A stretch of 64,000 nucleotides of DNA from assembly GCF_003208215.1 (NCBI RefSeq), contig NZ_QKLW01000001.1:576234-640233 (forward strand). The letters run 5' to 3'. A model generated the notes under the pieces. That model did not search any database. It was not told where the DNA came from and saw only the letters and a list, made by a program, of their open reading frames with translations. This stretch comes from Marinomonas alcarazii. GTDB lineage: Bacteria; Pseudomonadota; Gammaproteobacteria; Pseudomonadales; Marinomonadaceae. Positions 54,432-63,058 of this stretch are shown piece after piece (position 1 is the first letter of the stretch; each line of letters opens with the position of its first letter). The translations under genes and the position numbers were made by a program.

Positions 54432-55727
54432 TTATTCAAACACAGCGCTAGGGTTATCTAGGCTATCGGAACCTTCAAGTGCAATGCCTTGTAGGTCTAA
54501 CTGGTGAATCACCGCTTCGGTGGTGCGTGTTTCATCAACCAATGAATCAACGAAATCTTGCACTAGCTGATTTCCTTTTGTGTTATTCATTGCGATCAGA
54601 ACATCAAAGGTCTGGCCTGTTTTAGCCGCATCGACCATTGCTTGCGCAGCCGCTTCTGTGTCATTTAGCTTTTGCTTCATCTCTGCATCGAGCTGAGGAT
54701 TTTGCTTAGAGACTAGATTAGAAAGAGATGCGCCTTTTACCCAACTACCATCGACACGTTTGTACTCACCCAAATAGGCATTCTTAATACCTTTGGCATC
54801 GTAATAATGTGACCAATGTGTATTGTCAGAAAAGCAGTCATGCTCTTCTTCAGGATCGTGAAGCATTAGGCCAAGTTTGGTACGTTCACCACCTAATTCG
54901 CCATACGCCAAGCTTCCCATGCCTGTTAGGATAGTGGACAGGCCTTGTTCAGGCGTTTTTTCTAATAAAGCAGCACGTGCAGCGCCACCTTGTTTCCAGT
55001 TGTTGGCCATTTCTTCTAGGTCAGAAATTAGCAAGTCAGTCACAGCAACTAAATAGTCACGGCGGCGATCACAATTACCATTGCTGCAGTTTTTCAAATC
55101 ATAATCGGTTGCAGGGCGTTCACCAGCTCCAGGATTAGTGCCATTTAGATCTTGGCCCCATAAAAGAAACTCAATGGCGTGGTAACCACTGGCAACGTTT
55201 GCCTCGATGCCATCCGCTTCTTGAAGGCTATTGGCAATAAGTTCAGGTGTAATGTGAGTCGTATCGACTTTCTTGCCACCGATATTCAGGCTTTTCGATG
55301 CGATAACATTAGCTGTGTAAAGTGGGTTTAAATCGGATTCTGTGCCGTAACTATCGGCTGCAACATAATCGATAAGACCTTCATCTAATGGCCAAGCATT
55401 CACTTTGCCTTCCCAATCGTCAACGATGGCATTACCAAAACGGTAGACTTCACTTTGCTGGTAAGGAACGCGAGAAGCAATCCAAGCGTTTCGAGCCGCT
55501 TTTAAATTGGCTTCAGTTGGCTTTGCTAAGAAAGTATCAATAGAGGAGCGTAGCGCTTTTGCTGTCGTTAATGAGTCTGCATATACAGCTTCTGCAATGT
55601 CGGCATAATGAACAACAACGGAATCTGCAGTAATAGCGCTAGACTCTTGTTTCACTGTGGCTGGACCACATGCTGTAAGCATCGCACCTGTAACGCATAT
55701 TGCGATGGGGGTTAACAATCGTTTCAT
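54432..55727 (-). CDS. Imelysin-family lipoprotein (IrpA-like)
   Basis: About 431 aa from ATG 55727, preceded by TGGAG at 8 nt. An earlier in-frame start is rejected because only this one gives the lipoprotein signal MKRLLTPIAICVTGAMLTAC. The imelysin motif GYHAIEFLLWGQD (GxHxxE) is intact. WPLDEGLIDYV, ERPATDYDLKNCSNGNCDRR and LMLHDPEEEHDCFSDNTHWSHY are typical of the long, IrpA/ICMP-like group. It should be anchored in the outer or inner membrane facing the periplasm. A Fur-like box lies 42-60 bp upstream, so it is expected to be induced by iron limitation together with the three genes that follow. Confidence 0.88.
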   Translation of the reverse strand: MKRLLTPIAICVTGAMLTACGPATVKQESSAITADSVVVHYADIAEAVYADSLTTAKALRSSIDTFLAKPTEANLKAARNAWIASRVPYQQSEVYRFGNAIVDDWEGKVNAWPLDEGLIDYVAADSYGTESDLNPLYTANVIASKSLNIGGKKVDTTHITPELIANSLQEADGIEANVASGYHAIEFLLWGQDLNGTNPGAGERPATDYDLKNCSNGNCDRRRDYLVAVTDLLISDLEEMANNWKQGGAARAALLEKTPEQGLSTILTGMGSLAYGELGGERTKLGLMLHDPEEEHDCFSDNTHWSHYYDAKGIKNAYLGEYKRVDGSWVKGASLSNLVSKQNPQLDAEMKQKLNDTEAAAQAMVDAAKTGQTFDVLIAMNNTKGNQLVQDFVDSLVDETRTTEAVIHQLDLQGIALEGSDSLDNPSAVFE

Positions 55728-55768
55728 GTTTGAGGCTCCAAATTTATTTGTTCTTGCATAATATTGGA

Positions 55769-55787
55769 GATAAAAACGATTATCAAT
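55769..55787 (-). promoter_or_regulatory. Fur-like box upstream of the imelysin cluster
   Basis: On the minus strand ATTGATAATCGTTTTTATC contains a GATAATC core and a TATC end, as in Fur sites (11 of 19 positions by my alignment). It sits in the 98-bp gap between the unknown envelope gene and the IrpA-like gene, upstream of the latter. Confidence 0.6.
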
Positions 55788-55825
55788 AACTTTCTTGCAT
55801 ATTGTTTGCGTTTTTGGTGCGGGCG

Positions 55826-56410
55826 TTATCGTCCGCACTGATATTGAAATGTATTTCCGGCTGTATTGTGAAGATCGTATTCACACGCTTTGTCCCGTAG
55901 TAAATCTTGACCTTCCCAAGACACACTCATACTAACAGGTGATTTATGTTTATAGCTTGGAATAAAGCGATAGGCAGCAACCACATCAATACTACTATCT
56001 GGGCCTAGCTGAATGGATTGGCCAATCAATCGTTGGCGAGTCTCTGCGTTATACAAGGTGTAATCAGTCGTGTATTCCTGGTCGCCATTTTCATGAGAAA
56101 AATTAAGCCAAATTTTACGGTATGTTTGAGGCTCTGATGTCGGATTATTGAAGCGTAATTTCGTATAAATAATTTGTGAGCGAGAAAGGCTTGTCTGTGC
56201 ATTCTGGCTTACTTTCACATAAGAAGAGTTGGCTTTCTGCCAAGGCATGTTCGTACCAAAGGAAGCATCAACAATCTGGATTGTTTCTTTTGCAAAGTGT
56301 GCTTCTGCAAATTGAATAAGGTCCTTAGCTGGTGCGTACAAAGCCAAGGCAATAACACTTAGAAGTGCCACTTTATGAATAGTATGAGTAGGGCTTAATA
56401 GCTTGATCAT
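55826..56410 (-). CDS. Unknown envelope protein (194 aa), candidate SOS gene
   Basis: Start ATG 56410 is chosen over GTG 56416 because AAGGA lies 7 nt before the ATG. A hydrophobic stretch (about residues 13-28, VALLSVIALALYAP) is a signal anchor or uncleaved signal. The rest is periplasmic and looks mostly beta-stranded: SYVKVSQNAQTSL, IIYTKLRFNNPTSEPQTYRKI, TDYTLYNAETRQRLIGQSI, VVAAYRF, VSMSVSWEGQDL. A single pair of cysteines near the C-terminus (KACEYDL, QYQCGR) could form a disulfide. No family is recognised. Two LexA-type boxes lie 23-60 bp upstream. It precedes the iron-linked imelysin cluster on the same strand but is separated by a Fur-box promoter. Confidence 0.75.
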   Translation of the reverse strand: MIKLLSPTHTIHKVALLSVIALALYAPAKDLIQFAEAHFAKETIQIVDASFGTNMPWQKANSSYVKVSQNAQTSLSRSQIIYTKLRFNNPTSEPQTYRKIWLNFSHENGDQEYTTDYTLYNAETRQRLIGQSIQLGPDSSIDVVAAYRFIPSYKHKSPVSMSVSWEGQDLLRDKACEYDLHNTAGNTFQYQCGR

Positions 56411-56432
56411 ATCCACATCCTTAAAATATCTT

Positions 56433-56470
56433 TACTGTTTATTTATACAGTACTGTATATTCAAACAGTA
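56433..56470 (-). promoter_or_regulatory. Two abutting LexA (SOS) boxes
   Basis: Box 1 is TACTGT-TTATTTAT-ACAGTA (56433-56452); box 2 is TACTGT-ATATTCAA-ACAGTA (56451-56470). Both match CTGT-N8-ACAG with the flanking TA on each side, the gammaproteobacterial LexA consensus. They share two bases and are offset by 18 bp. They cover the promoter of the minus-strand gene starting at 56410. The divergent gene starts 287 bp away. Confidence 0.85.
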
Positions 56471-56756
56471 AATTTGTATAGCGTCTTTTTCAAAAAAAGT
56501 TTGCAATTCTCAAAAAAAATTCTTGTTTTTGATCTAAATGATATTTTTTAAATATTTAAAAAATAATGTTTGATTTTATTTACTTAATTGAATTTAAAGG
56601 GAATTTTAATGATTCCCACAGCCTTCTTAACGGATTCTGTGGACAAGATCTGGGTGTTTGCTTTTTGCTGTTATTTGGTACAAAAGTAACCCGATTCGAT
56701 GGCAATAAATGAGCTAGACACTATAATGCAGCCACAAATAAGCGAAGAGGTTGGTT
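56471..56756. other. AT-rich divergent intergenic region
   Basis: No gene seen. It holds poly-A/T stretches (56490-56580), a weak inverted repeat CCACAG (56616-56621) / CTGTGG (56637-56642), and the AAGAGG ribosome site of the next gene at 56745-56750. Confidence 0.5.
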
Positions 56757-57935
56757 GTGGATAACGTTGATGTGATCGTAATTGGTGCAGGTGCATCTGG
56801 TTTAATGTGTGCGGCTACGGCGGCTTACCGTGGTAAAAAAGTAGTGGTATTGGATCACGCAAATAAAGCAGGTAAAAAAATTCTCATGTCTGGTGGAGGT
56901 CGTTGTAACTTCACGAACATGGATGCAGCCCCGAAACACTTCTTGTCTGATAATCCGCATTTTTGTATCTCTGCATTACGTCGATTCTCATCGCAAGACT
57001 TTGTAGATCTAGTCGATCGTCATGGTTTGGATTATGTTGAAAAGGCACCAGGGCAATTGTTTTGTGAGCACTCTGCAAAAGACTTGCTTGATATTCTGCT
57101 GACAGAGCTTGAATGGTCGGGAGCAGAACTTAAGTTAAATACGAAAATTCATAATATCGACTTTCAAGATGGTCAGACACTGGTCAAAACCAGCCAAGGT
57201 CACTTTGTTTGCGAGTCCCTTGTGGTTGCCACAGGAGGATTATCCATTCCCACCATGGGGGCAACAGGGTTTGGCTACGAAATAGCCAAGCAGGTTGGTC
57301 ATGATATTTTAGCGACCCGCGCTAGCTTGGTCCCCATTACGATACAACCAGACCGTAAGGCACAACTTGCAGAGCTGTCTGGTATTGCTTGTGATATTTC
57401 TGCTACAGCAGATGGCGTGACATTCCAAGAACCAATGCTCTTTACTCATCGCGGTGTAAGTGGCCCGTCTATTTTGCAAATCACCAATTTTTGGCAGCCA
57501 GGCGAAGAGCTTAATATCAATATTGCACCGACGTTATCAATAGATAATTTACTTGAACTGCGCCAAAACTCACCGAAGAAAAGTTACGAAGGGTTCTTAT
57601 CCAATATTCTGCCTAAGCGATTAGTTGAATTGATCAAAATAGAATTCCCATGGTTAACCGAACGTAGCGCGCAAATATCGAACGACCAAATTGACAGTTT
57701 ATTTCAGTATCTTTCCAACTTTGACATCGCTCCAAATGGTACAGAAGGCTATCGCACCGCAGAAGTGACCTTGGGTGGTGTAAACACAAATGAGGTCTCG
57801 TCAAAAACCTTTGAGTCGCAAAAACAAAAAGGTCTCTACTTTATAGGGGAAGTTCTTGACGTGACCGGTTGGCTTGGCGGATACAATTTCCAATGGGCGT
57901 GGGCCAGCGGTTATTGTGCCGGACAGTATGTTTGA
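56757..57935 (+). CDS. HI0933-family FAD/NAD(P)-dependent oxidoreductase
   Basis: About 392 aa from GTG 56757, which has AAGAGG 6 nt upstream; a TTG two codons earlier is too close to it. The N-terminal Rossmann motif is VIVIGAGASGLMCA and continues with KVVVLDHANKAGKKILMSGGGRCNFTN, diagnostic of the HI0933/YhiN/BaiN family. C-terminal AEVTLGGVNTNEV and GLYFIGEVLDVTGWLGGYNFQWAWASG are also family hallmarks. These flavoproteins have poorly defined substrates. It stands alone and ends at a terminator shared with the aconitase gene. Confidence 0.92.
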   Translation: MDNVDVIVIGAGASGLMCAATAAYRGKKVVVLDHANKAGKKILMSGGGRCNFTNMDAAPKHFLSDNPHFCISALRRFSSQDFVDLVDRHGLDYVEKAPGQLFCEHSAKDLLDILLTELEWSGAELKLNTKIHNIDFQDGQTLVKTSQGHFVCESLVVATGGLSIPTMGATGFGYEIAKQVGHDILATRASLVPITIQPDRKAQLAELSGIACDISATADGVTFQEPMLFTHRGVSGPSILQITNFWQPGEELNINIAPTLSIDNLLELRQNSPKKSYEGFLSNILPKRLVELIKIEFPWLTERSAQISNDQIDSLFQYLSNFDIAPNGTEGYRTAEVTLGGVNTNEVSSKTFESQKQKGLYFIGEVLDVTGWLGGYNFQWAWASGYCAGQYV

Positions 57936-57971
57936 GCGGCAATGTTTTAGCTAAGACAACTGATGGTAATA

Positions 57972-58015
57972 AAGCCAAGGTGCATGTTTGTGCAATGATG
58001 CCCCTTGGCTTTTTT
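57972..58015. terminator. Terminator between HI0933-family and aconitase genes
   Basis: AAGCCAAGG (57972-57980) pairs with CCTTGGCTT (58003-58011) over a long, partly paired loop, followed by TTTTT. The A-run on the left is short, so it acts mainly on the plus strand. Confidence 0.8.
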
Positions 58016-58040
58016 GCTTAGGGATTACAGCGGATATTAT

Positions 58041-60788
58041 TTATCCATTAAGCATATTGCGTAATACGTACTGTAATATGCCTCCATGTTTGTAGTAGTC
58101 CCATTCTTTTGGGGTGTCTATGCGTAGGTCGACTTTGACGTTTAATTTTTCTCCATTGTCTTTATCTACTACCAAGGTTACTTCATCGACTTTGTCCTGT
58201 AATCCTTCGATAGAGAACACTTCTTGTCCTGTTATTCCTAATGACTCATGGCTTTCTCCGTCTTTAAACTGCAAGGGGAGCACGCCCATACCGATTAAAT
58301 TGGAGCGGTGGATTCGTTCATAGCTTTGCGCAACGACCGCTTTTACACCTAATAGCAGTGATCCTTTCGCTGCCCAGTCACGAGATGAGCCTGTGCCATA
58401 TTCTTTACCTGCCAAAATAATGAGCGGTGTATTCTGTTTCTGATAATCCATTGCCGCATCGTAGATACTGGCTAGGTTGTTATCGGGTTGGGTGCGAGTT
58501 ACGCCGCCTTCGGTGCCGGGGGCAAGAAGATTTCTCAGTCTTATATTGGCAAAGGTGCCGCGCATCATAACTTCGTGATTACCGCGACGTGAGCCATAAG
58601 AATTAAACTGGCTTTTTTCAACACCGTTTTTCTGCAAGTAGGTGCCTGTCGGTGAGTCTGCTTTAATGGCGCCTGCTGGTGAGATATGGTCTGTGGTGAC
58701 AGAGTCGCCAAGTTTCGCCAAGCAGCGTGCACCCTCTATCGTCGGAATGCCTGGTGGCTCGACTGTCATACCATCAAAGAAAGGGGCTTTTTTAATATAG
58801 GTCGAAGCATCATCCCAATCGTATAATTTACCGTCTGGAACCTGAATTTGTTGCCAGCGATGGTCGCCTTCATAGACGCTGGCATAGTTTTTTTCAAACA
58901 TGCTTTTGGTAACAGTGGCTTTTACTAAGTCACTTACTTCTTTGACGCTTGGCCAAATATCTTTGAGGTAAATAGCGTTACCTTGTTCGTCGTGGGTCAA
59001 TGGTTCCTTATACACATCAATGTCTGTTCGCCCTGCAATGGCATAGGCAACGACAAGCGGTGGTGAGGCCAACAGGTTCATTTTTATGTCCTGATGAATG
59101 CGGCCTTCAAAGTTACGGTTACCCGATAAAATAGAGCTTACGATAAGTTGGTGCTTTTGAATCGCATCCGATATCTCGCTTGCCAATGGACCTGAATTGC
59201 CAATACAAGTCGTACAGCCGTAGCCCACTAGGTTAAAGCCAAGATGCTCTAAATCACTCATTAGGCCAGCTTTTTCTAAATAATCAGTGACCACTTTGGA
59301 GCCCGGTGCGAGTGAGGTCTTTACCCAAGGTTTTACATTAATACCTCGTTGTTTTGCTTTTTGGGCGACTAAGCCTGCTGCCAAAATAACGCTTGGGTTG
59401 GAGGTGTTAGTACAGCTTGTAATAGCCGCAATAACACAGGCACCATCGTTTAGTTCAAACTCTTGGCCTTTAAATTTAACGTTTGCGGCTCCCATGAATT
59501 GTGCTTCGCTCACCGGTTCCTCGGTATTGGTAGCAGGGCCTTCGCTTTCGATAATCTTTTGGTTCTCGTCATTTTTTTCACGACGTTCTATGCGTTCATC
59601 CTGAAACTCTTGTAGGTGTTTTTTAAGTACATCGCCAGCCTGGTCAAGGGCAATTCTATCTTGTGGGCGCTTAGGGCCCGCTAAGCTTGGCACCACGTCA
59701 TCGAGTTTTAACTCTAGGGAATCAGTGTAGTCTGCTTCATCACCATTATTGCGCCATAGGCCTTGGTGTTTGGCGTAGTCTTCAACGAGCTTAAGCTGCT
59801 GTTCGTCACGATTAGTTAAACGCAGATAGTTGATGGTTTCGTCATCTATAGGAAAAATCCCGCAGGTGGCACCGTACTCTGGCGCCATATTGGCAATGGT
59901 TGCTCTGTCAGCCAATGGAAGGTCGGCGAGGCCATCGCCATAAAATTCGACAAATTTCCCTACCACGCCATGATTACGCAGCATCTCTGTAACAGTAAGT
60001 ACCAAATCGGTTGCAGTGGTACCTTCGGGTAATCGACCGCTTAATTTTACCCCTACAACTTGCGGAATAAGTAAGCTAATAGGTTGCCCCAGCATGACGG
60101 CTTCGGCTTCAATACCGCCGGCACCCCAACCAAGAACCCCCAAACCATTAATCATGGTCGTGTGAGAGTCTGTACCGACCAGGGTGTCTGGATAGGCGAA
60201 CTTTTGACCGTTTCTATCTTCATTGAAGACGACACGGGCTAAATATTCTAAATTGACTTGGTGAACAATGCCGGTTGCTGGTGGTACAACTTTTAAGTTG
60301 TCGAATGCAGTTTGTCCCCAACGTAGAAATTCATAACGTTCTTTGTTTCGGTCATATTCCAGCTTAGCGTTTAAATCAAATGCCCCATCATTACCATAGC
60401 CATCGACCTGTACCGAGTGGTCAATCACCAGTTCAACTGGCGATAAAGGGTTTATTTTTGCAGGGTCGCCACCTAATTTTTCCATGGCATCGCGCATGGC
60501 AGCTAAATCTACAATAGCCGGTACCCCTGTAAAATCTTGCATGACAACGCGGGCAGGGGTGAAAGCGACTTCAGTAGAGGGCTTTGCGTGAGGATCCCAG
60601 TCTAGCAGGGCTTGTATATCTTGGGTTTTGACACTTACGCCATCTTCATTGCGGAGTAAATTTTCAAGTAATATTTTTAAAGAAAAAGGTAGTCGTTTAG
60701 CGGCAGAGCCCAGCTCTTTTAAAGAATTAATTTGAAATGCTTCGCCGTTAACTGTGAGTTGTTGCTGGGTGTTGAAACTATCGTTCAT
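58041..60788 (-). CDS. acnA: Aconitate hydratase A
   Basis: About 915 aa. ATG 60788 is chosen because AAGGGGA lies about 6 nt upstream and [16 protein letters not shown] aligns with AcnA N-termini; the longer open frame to 60908 is rejected. It isomerises citrate to isocitrate in the TCA cycle. The [4Fe-4S] ligands are seen in [10 protein letters not shown] and [13 protein letters not shown]. Other hallmarks are [26 protein letters not shown] and [16 protein letters not shown] Lys/Glu-rich insert (about residues 400-430) between the first domains is typical. Iron need links it loosely to the neighbouring iron genes, but it is a common core gene. Confidence 0.95.
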   Translation of the reverse strand: MNDSFNTQQQLTVNGEAFQINSLKELGSAAKRLPFSLKILLENLLRNEDGVSVKTQDIQALLDWDPHAKPSTEVAFTPARVVMQDFTGVPAIVDLAAMRDAMEKLGGDPAKINPLSPVELVIDHSVQVDGYGNDGAFDLNAKLEYDRNKERYEFLRWGQTAFDNLKVVPPATGIVHQVNLEYLARVVFNEDRNGQKFAYPDTLVGTDSHTTMINGLGVLGWGAGGIEAEAVMLGQPISLLIPQVVGVKLSGRLPEGTTATDLVLTVTEMLRNHGVVGKFVEFYGDGLADLPLADRATIANMAPEYGATCGIFPIDDETINYLRLTNRDEQQLKLVEDYAKHQGLWRNNGDEADYTDSLELKLDDVVPSLAGPKRPQDRIALDQAGDVLKKHLQEFQDERIERREKNDENQKIIESEGPATNTEEPVSEAQFMGAANVKFKGQEFELNDGACVIAAITSCTNTSNPSVILAAGLVAQKAKQRGINVKPWVKTSLAPGSKVVTDYLEKAGLMSDLEHLGFNLVGYGCTTCIGNSGPLASEISDAIQKHQLIVSSILSGNRNFEGRIHQDIKMNLLASPPLVVAYAIAGRTDIDVYKEPLTHDEQGNAIYLKDIWPSVKEVSDLVKATVTKSMFEKNYASVYEGDHRWQQIQVPDGKLYDWDDASTYIKKAPFFDGMTVEPPGIPTIEGARCLAKLGDSVTTDHISPAGAIKADSPTGTYLQKNGVEKSQFNSYGSRRGNHEVMMRGTFANIRLRNLLAPGTEGGVTRTQPDNNLASIYDAAMDYQKQNTPLIILAGKEYGTGSSRDWAAKGSLLLGVKAVVAQSYERIHRSNLIGMGVLPLQFKDGESHESLGITGQEVFSIEGLQDKVDEVTLVVDKDNGEKLNVKVDLRIDTPKEWDYYKHGGILQYVLRNMLNG

Positions 60789-60977
60789 CATCGTCCCCTT
60801 CATTATCGATAAGGATTTACAGCCGTTTTTTCTCTTATATGTAAAAAAAGTATATATCATGCTAACGGAATCTGCGGGCACGGAGGGGGAGTGCAATGAA
60901 CAAATCAAATTGGCTGGATGTTATTTCCTTATTTCAATACGAGTGGTTTTTGCCGTGTGTTCACTTTAATTAAGGCT

Positions 60978-61021
60978 AGGAGCATAAGAGAATAATTAGC
61001 GTCATATCACCTTATGCTCCT
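60978..61021 (-). terminator. Stem-loop after the beta-hydroxyacid dehydrogenase gene
   Basis: AGGAGCATAAG (60978-60988) pairs with CTTATGCTCCT (61011-61021), an 11-bp perfect stem with a 22-nt loop. In the minus direction no strong T-run follows, so termination strength is uncertain. Confidence 0.45.
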
Positions 61022-61027
61022 TTTAGA

Positions 61028-61888
61028 TTACTTCACTATTTTATAAACCGCAGCAATGTCTTCCTCCGCAAAGCCTGCTTTTAATGCTTGCTTAAACGCT
61101 TCGTTGGCAATAGCGGCTGTTGGCAAGGGCTGGTCTAGTTGATCGCCCAAGGCTACCGCAAGGCGCATGTCTTTTTGCATGTGCTTGAGCGGGAAGCTGG
61201 TAGTGTAATCGCCCTTCAGTAACATGGCGCCTTTGCCTTTAAACATTGGGTTGGCCATAGCGCCAGCCTCGACAATGTCTAAAATTTGTTGGCCATCTAA
61301 CCCTGCTTTTTGCCCCAAAGACATACCTTCGCTGAAAATGCTTAGCATGCCGCCCATCATCATATTGACCACGAGCTTCATATTGGCACCTTGGCCGACG
61401 TCGCCAAGATAAGGGGACATTTTACCCATGACTTCAAACGCAGGTTTAACGTCGTTATATAGAGATTGATCTCCAGCGGCGAGAATAATCAAAGTGCCGT
61501 CTTCAGCAGGCTTTTTTGTACCCGAAACAGGTGCTTCTAAAAAACGCCCACCTGCTTGAGTAATTAAATCCGCGATTTCTTTTGAGGTGGTATCGTCCAC
61601 CGTAGACATATCTACATAACCACGACCAGCGCCAATGCCTGCCGCAACACCATTTGGGCCTTGGCAAAGCGCCAATGCGGCGTCAGGATCAGACACCATC
61701 GCAAAGGTGATGTCACAGTGAGCGGCGACGTCTCTTGGTGTTATTCCTTGGTGAGCCCCCAATGCTACTAGCTCATCGCATTTTGCTGAATTACGATTCC
61801 ATACTGTTACATCAAATCCAGCTTTTACTAAATTTGTGGCCATGGCTTTGCCCATGATGCCTAATCCTAAAAAACCAACACTAGCCAT
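61028..61888 (-). CDS. NAD(P)-dependent beta-hydroxyacid dehydrogenase
   Basis: 286 aa. The N-terminal Rossmann motif GFLGLGIMGKAMATNL is diagnostic for the 3-hydroxyisobutyrate dehydrogenase / tartronate-semialdehyde / glyoxylate (GLYR) reductase group. The substrate loop APVSGTKKPAEDG and the catalytic Lys in GANMKLVVNMMMGG are present. The closest subgroup by these motifs is the GLYR/succinate-semialdehyde reductase type, but the substrate cannot be fixed. It is transcribed towards acnA, 239 bp away, and looks like its own unit. Confidence 0.9.
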   Translation of the reverse strand: MASVGFLGLGIMGKAMATNLVKAGFDVTVWNRNSAKCDELVALGAHQGITPRDVAAHCDITFAMVSDPDAALALCQGPNGVAAGIGAGRGYVDMSTVDDTTSKEIADLITQAGGRFLEAPVSGTKKPAEDGTLIILAAGDQSLYNDVKPAFEVMGKMSPYLGDVGQGANMKLVVNMMMGGMLSIFSEGMSLGQKAGLDGQQILDIVEAGAMANPMFKGKGAMLLKGDYTTSFPLKHMQKDMRLAVALGDQLDQPLPTAAIANEAFKQALKAGFAEEDIAAVYKIVK

Positions 61889-62016
61889 AAAACTCTCTCT
61901 TATTTGGTGTTATTTATAACAGTGTAACAAATAGAAAAAGCCATCGTCTGTAATAAATACTCCTATCTAAAAGACGATAACTTGGCTGGTAATGTGTAGA
62001 AGGGAAGTGAAGGTTT

Positions 62017-62946
62017 TTAAATCTTTGCGACGTGTCTCTGGTCCGCTACCCGTTCCATCACCCAATCAATAAAACATTCTGCACTGTATCGGTTGGCGTT
62101 TTCGGTGCGTGTTAAAAAGAAGGCGTTGTTTTTACATTCAATAGGAGGTGTAAGGGCGACTAAGCTGCCTTCTGCAATCAAATCTTCCACATGCCAATCC
62201 CAAGCGAGGGCAATACCTAAGCCGTTTTGTGCAGCATGAACCACGGCAATTTGGTCTTCCATCTGAATTTCGTTTAATGGCTCCAGATAGTCAATTCCTG
62301 AGTGTGCCGCCCATGTTTGCCAGTTTTCCCAGAAGTCTGGGGCGTCTTTGAGGCCAAGCAGAGGTTGCTGCCAGATGTGCTTTAAATTATGACACTCGGG
62401 ATGTTTTTCTAGAAAACTGGGGCTGCACACCAATAGCATTCTCTCGTTAAACAGCAAAAAGTTGTTTTTATAAGAGGTTTTTAATGACGAGTAATAAAAT
62501 GCCACATCGTATTCGTGGCTGTTCACTTCACTCATATTACGCTCATTATTGATGCTTATATTGAGCATGATATCCGGGTATTTATCGCGAAAATCATCTA
62601 AATGAGGAATGAGCCAAAAGTGGCTGAAGCATGCACCGATTTCTAAATTAAGCGGCAGAGGAGAGACTTTATCATCCATTTTTTGAGACTCTTCCGCCAA
62701 GACAGTCAGGGTTTTTCGAACCGTTTCTAAATAAGTTTGTCCTTTTTTTGTCAGTTCTAGGCCTGTTTTTTTGCGAATAAATAGCTTGGTGTTCAGGAAA
62801 CTTTCCAGCTGTTTGATTTGTTTGCTGACCGCCGTTGGAGAGACGCAAAGTTCATTGGCGGCGCTGGTTAAGGTGCCAAGACGAGCCGATGCTTCAAATA
62901 AAATAAGGCTGTTTAAAGAGGGAATGGTTCGGTTATTAATTGGCAT
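62017..62946 (-). CDS. LysR-type transcriptional regulator
   Basis: 309 aa. The N-terminal helix-turn-helix reads LILFEASARLGTLTSAANELCVSPTAVSKQIKQLE and is followed by the usual linker helix. The C-terminal effector domain has LNLEIGACFSHFWLIPHL and QIAVVHAAQNGLGIALAWDW, as in the GcvA-like subgroup. It is divergent from the CocE/NonD hydrolase gene with 112 bp between starts, so it is a good candidate regulator of that gene. Confidence 0.93.
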   Translation of the reverse strand: MPINNRTIPSLNSLILFEASARLGTLTSAANELCVSPTAVSKQIKQLESFLNTKLFIRKKTGLELTKKGQTYLETVRKTLTVLAEESQKMDDKVSPLPLNLEIGACFSHFWLIPHLDDFRDKYPDIMLNISINNERNMSEVNSHEYDVAFYYSSLKTSYKNNFLLFNERMLLVCSPSFLEKHPECHNLKHIWQQPLLGLKDAPDFWENWQTWAAHSGIDYLEPLNEIQMEDQIAVVHAAQNGLGIALAWDWHVEDLIAEGSLVALTPPIECKNNAFFLTRTENANRYSAECFIDWVMERVADQRHVAKI

Positions 62947-63058
62947 ACAACTATCTACCCTGAACTTTTAGTTCAAGTGAGACTAACAAAATAGCGTTTT
63001 ACTTACAATTTCAGCTTCCTAATATAAAAAGACACTACAAATAGAACGAAAGGAAGTT

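Noticed and set aside
55728-55838. N-terminal extension of the IrpA-like imelysin
   Set aside because: It would run through the Fur-like box and bury the lipoprotein signal; ATG 55727 has a good ribosome site.
60789-60908. N-terminal extension of aconitase
   Set aside because: The extra 40 residues are not found in AcnA proteins and the ribosome site AAGGGGA fits ATG 60788.
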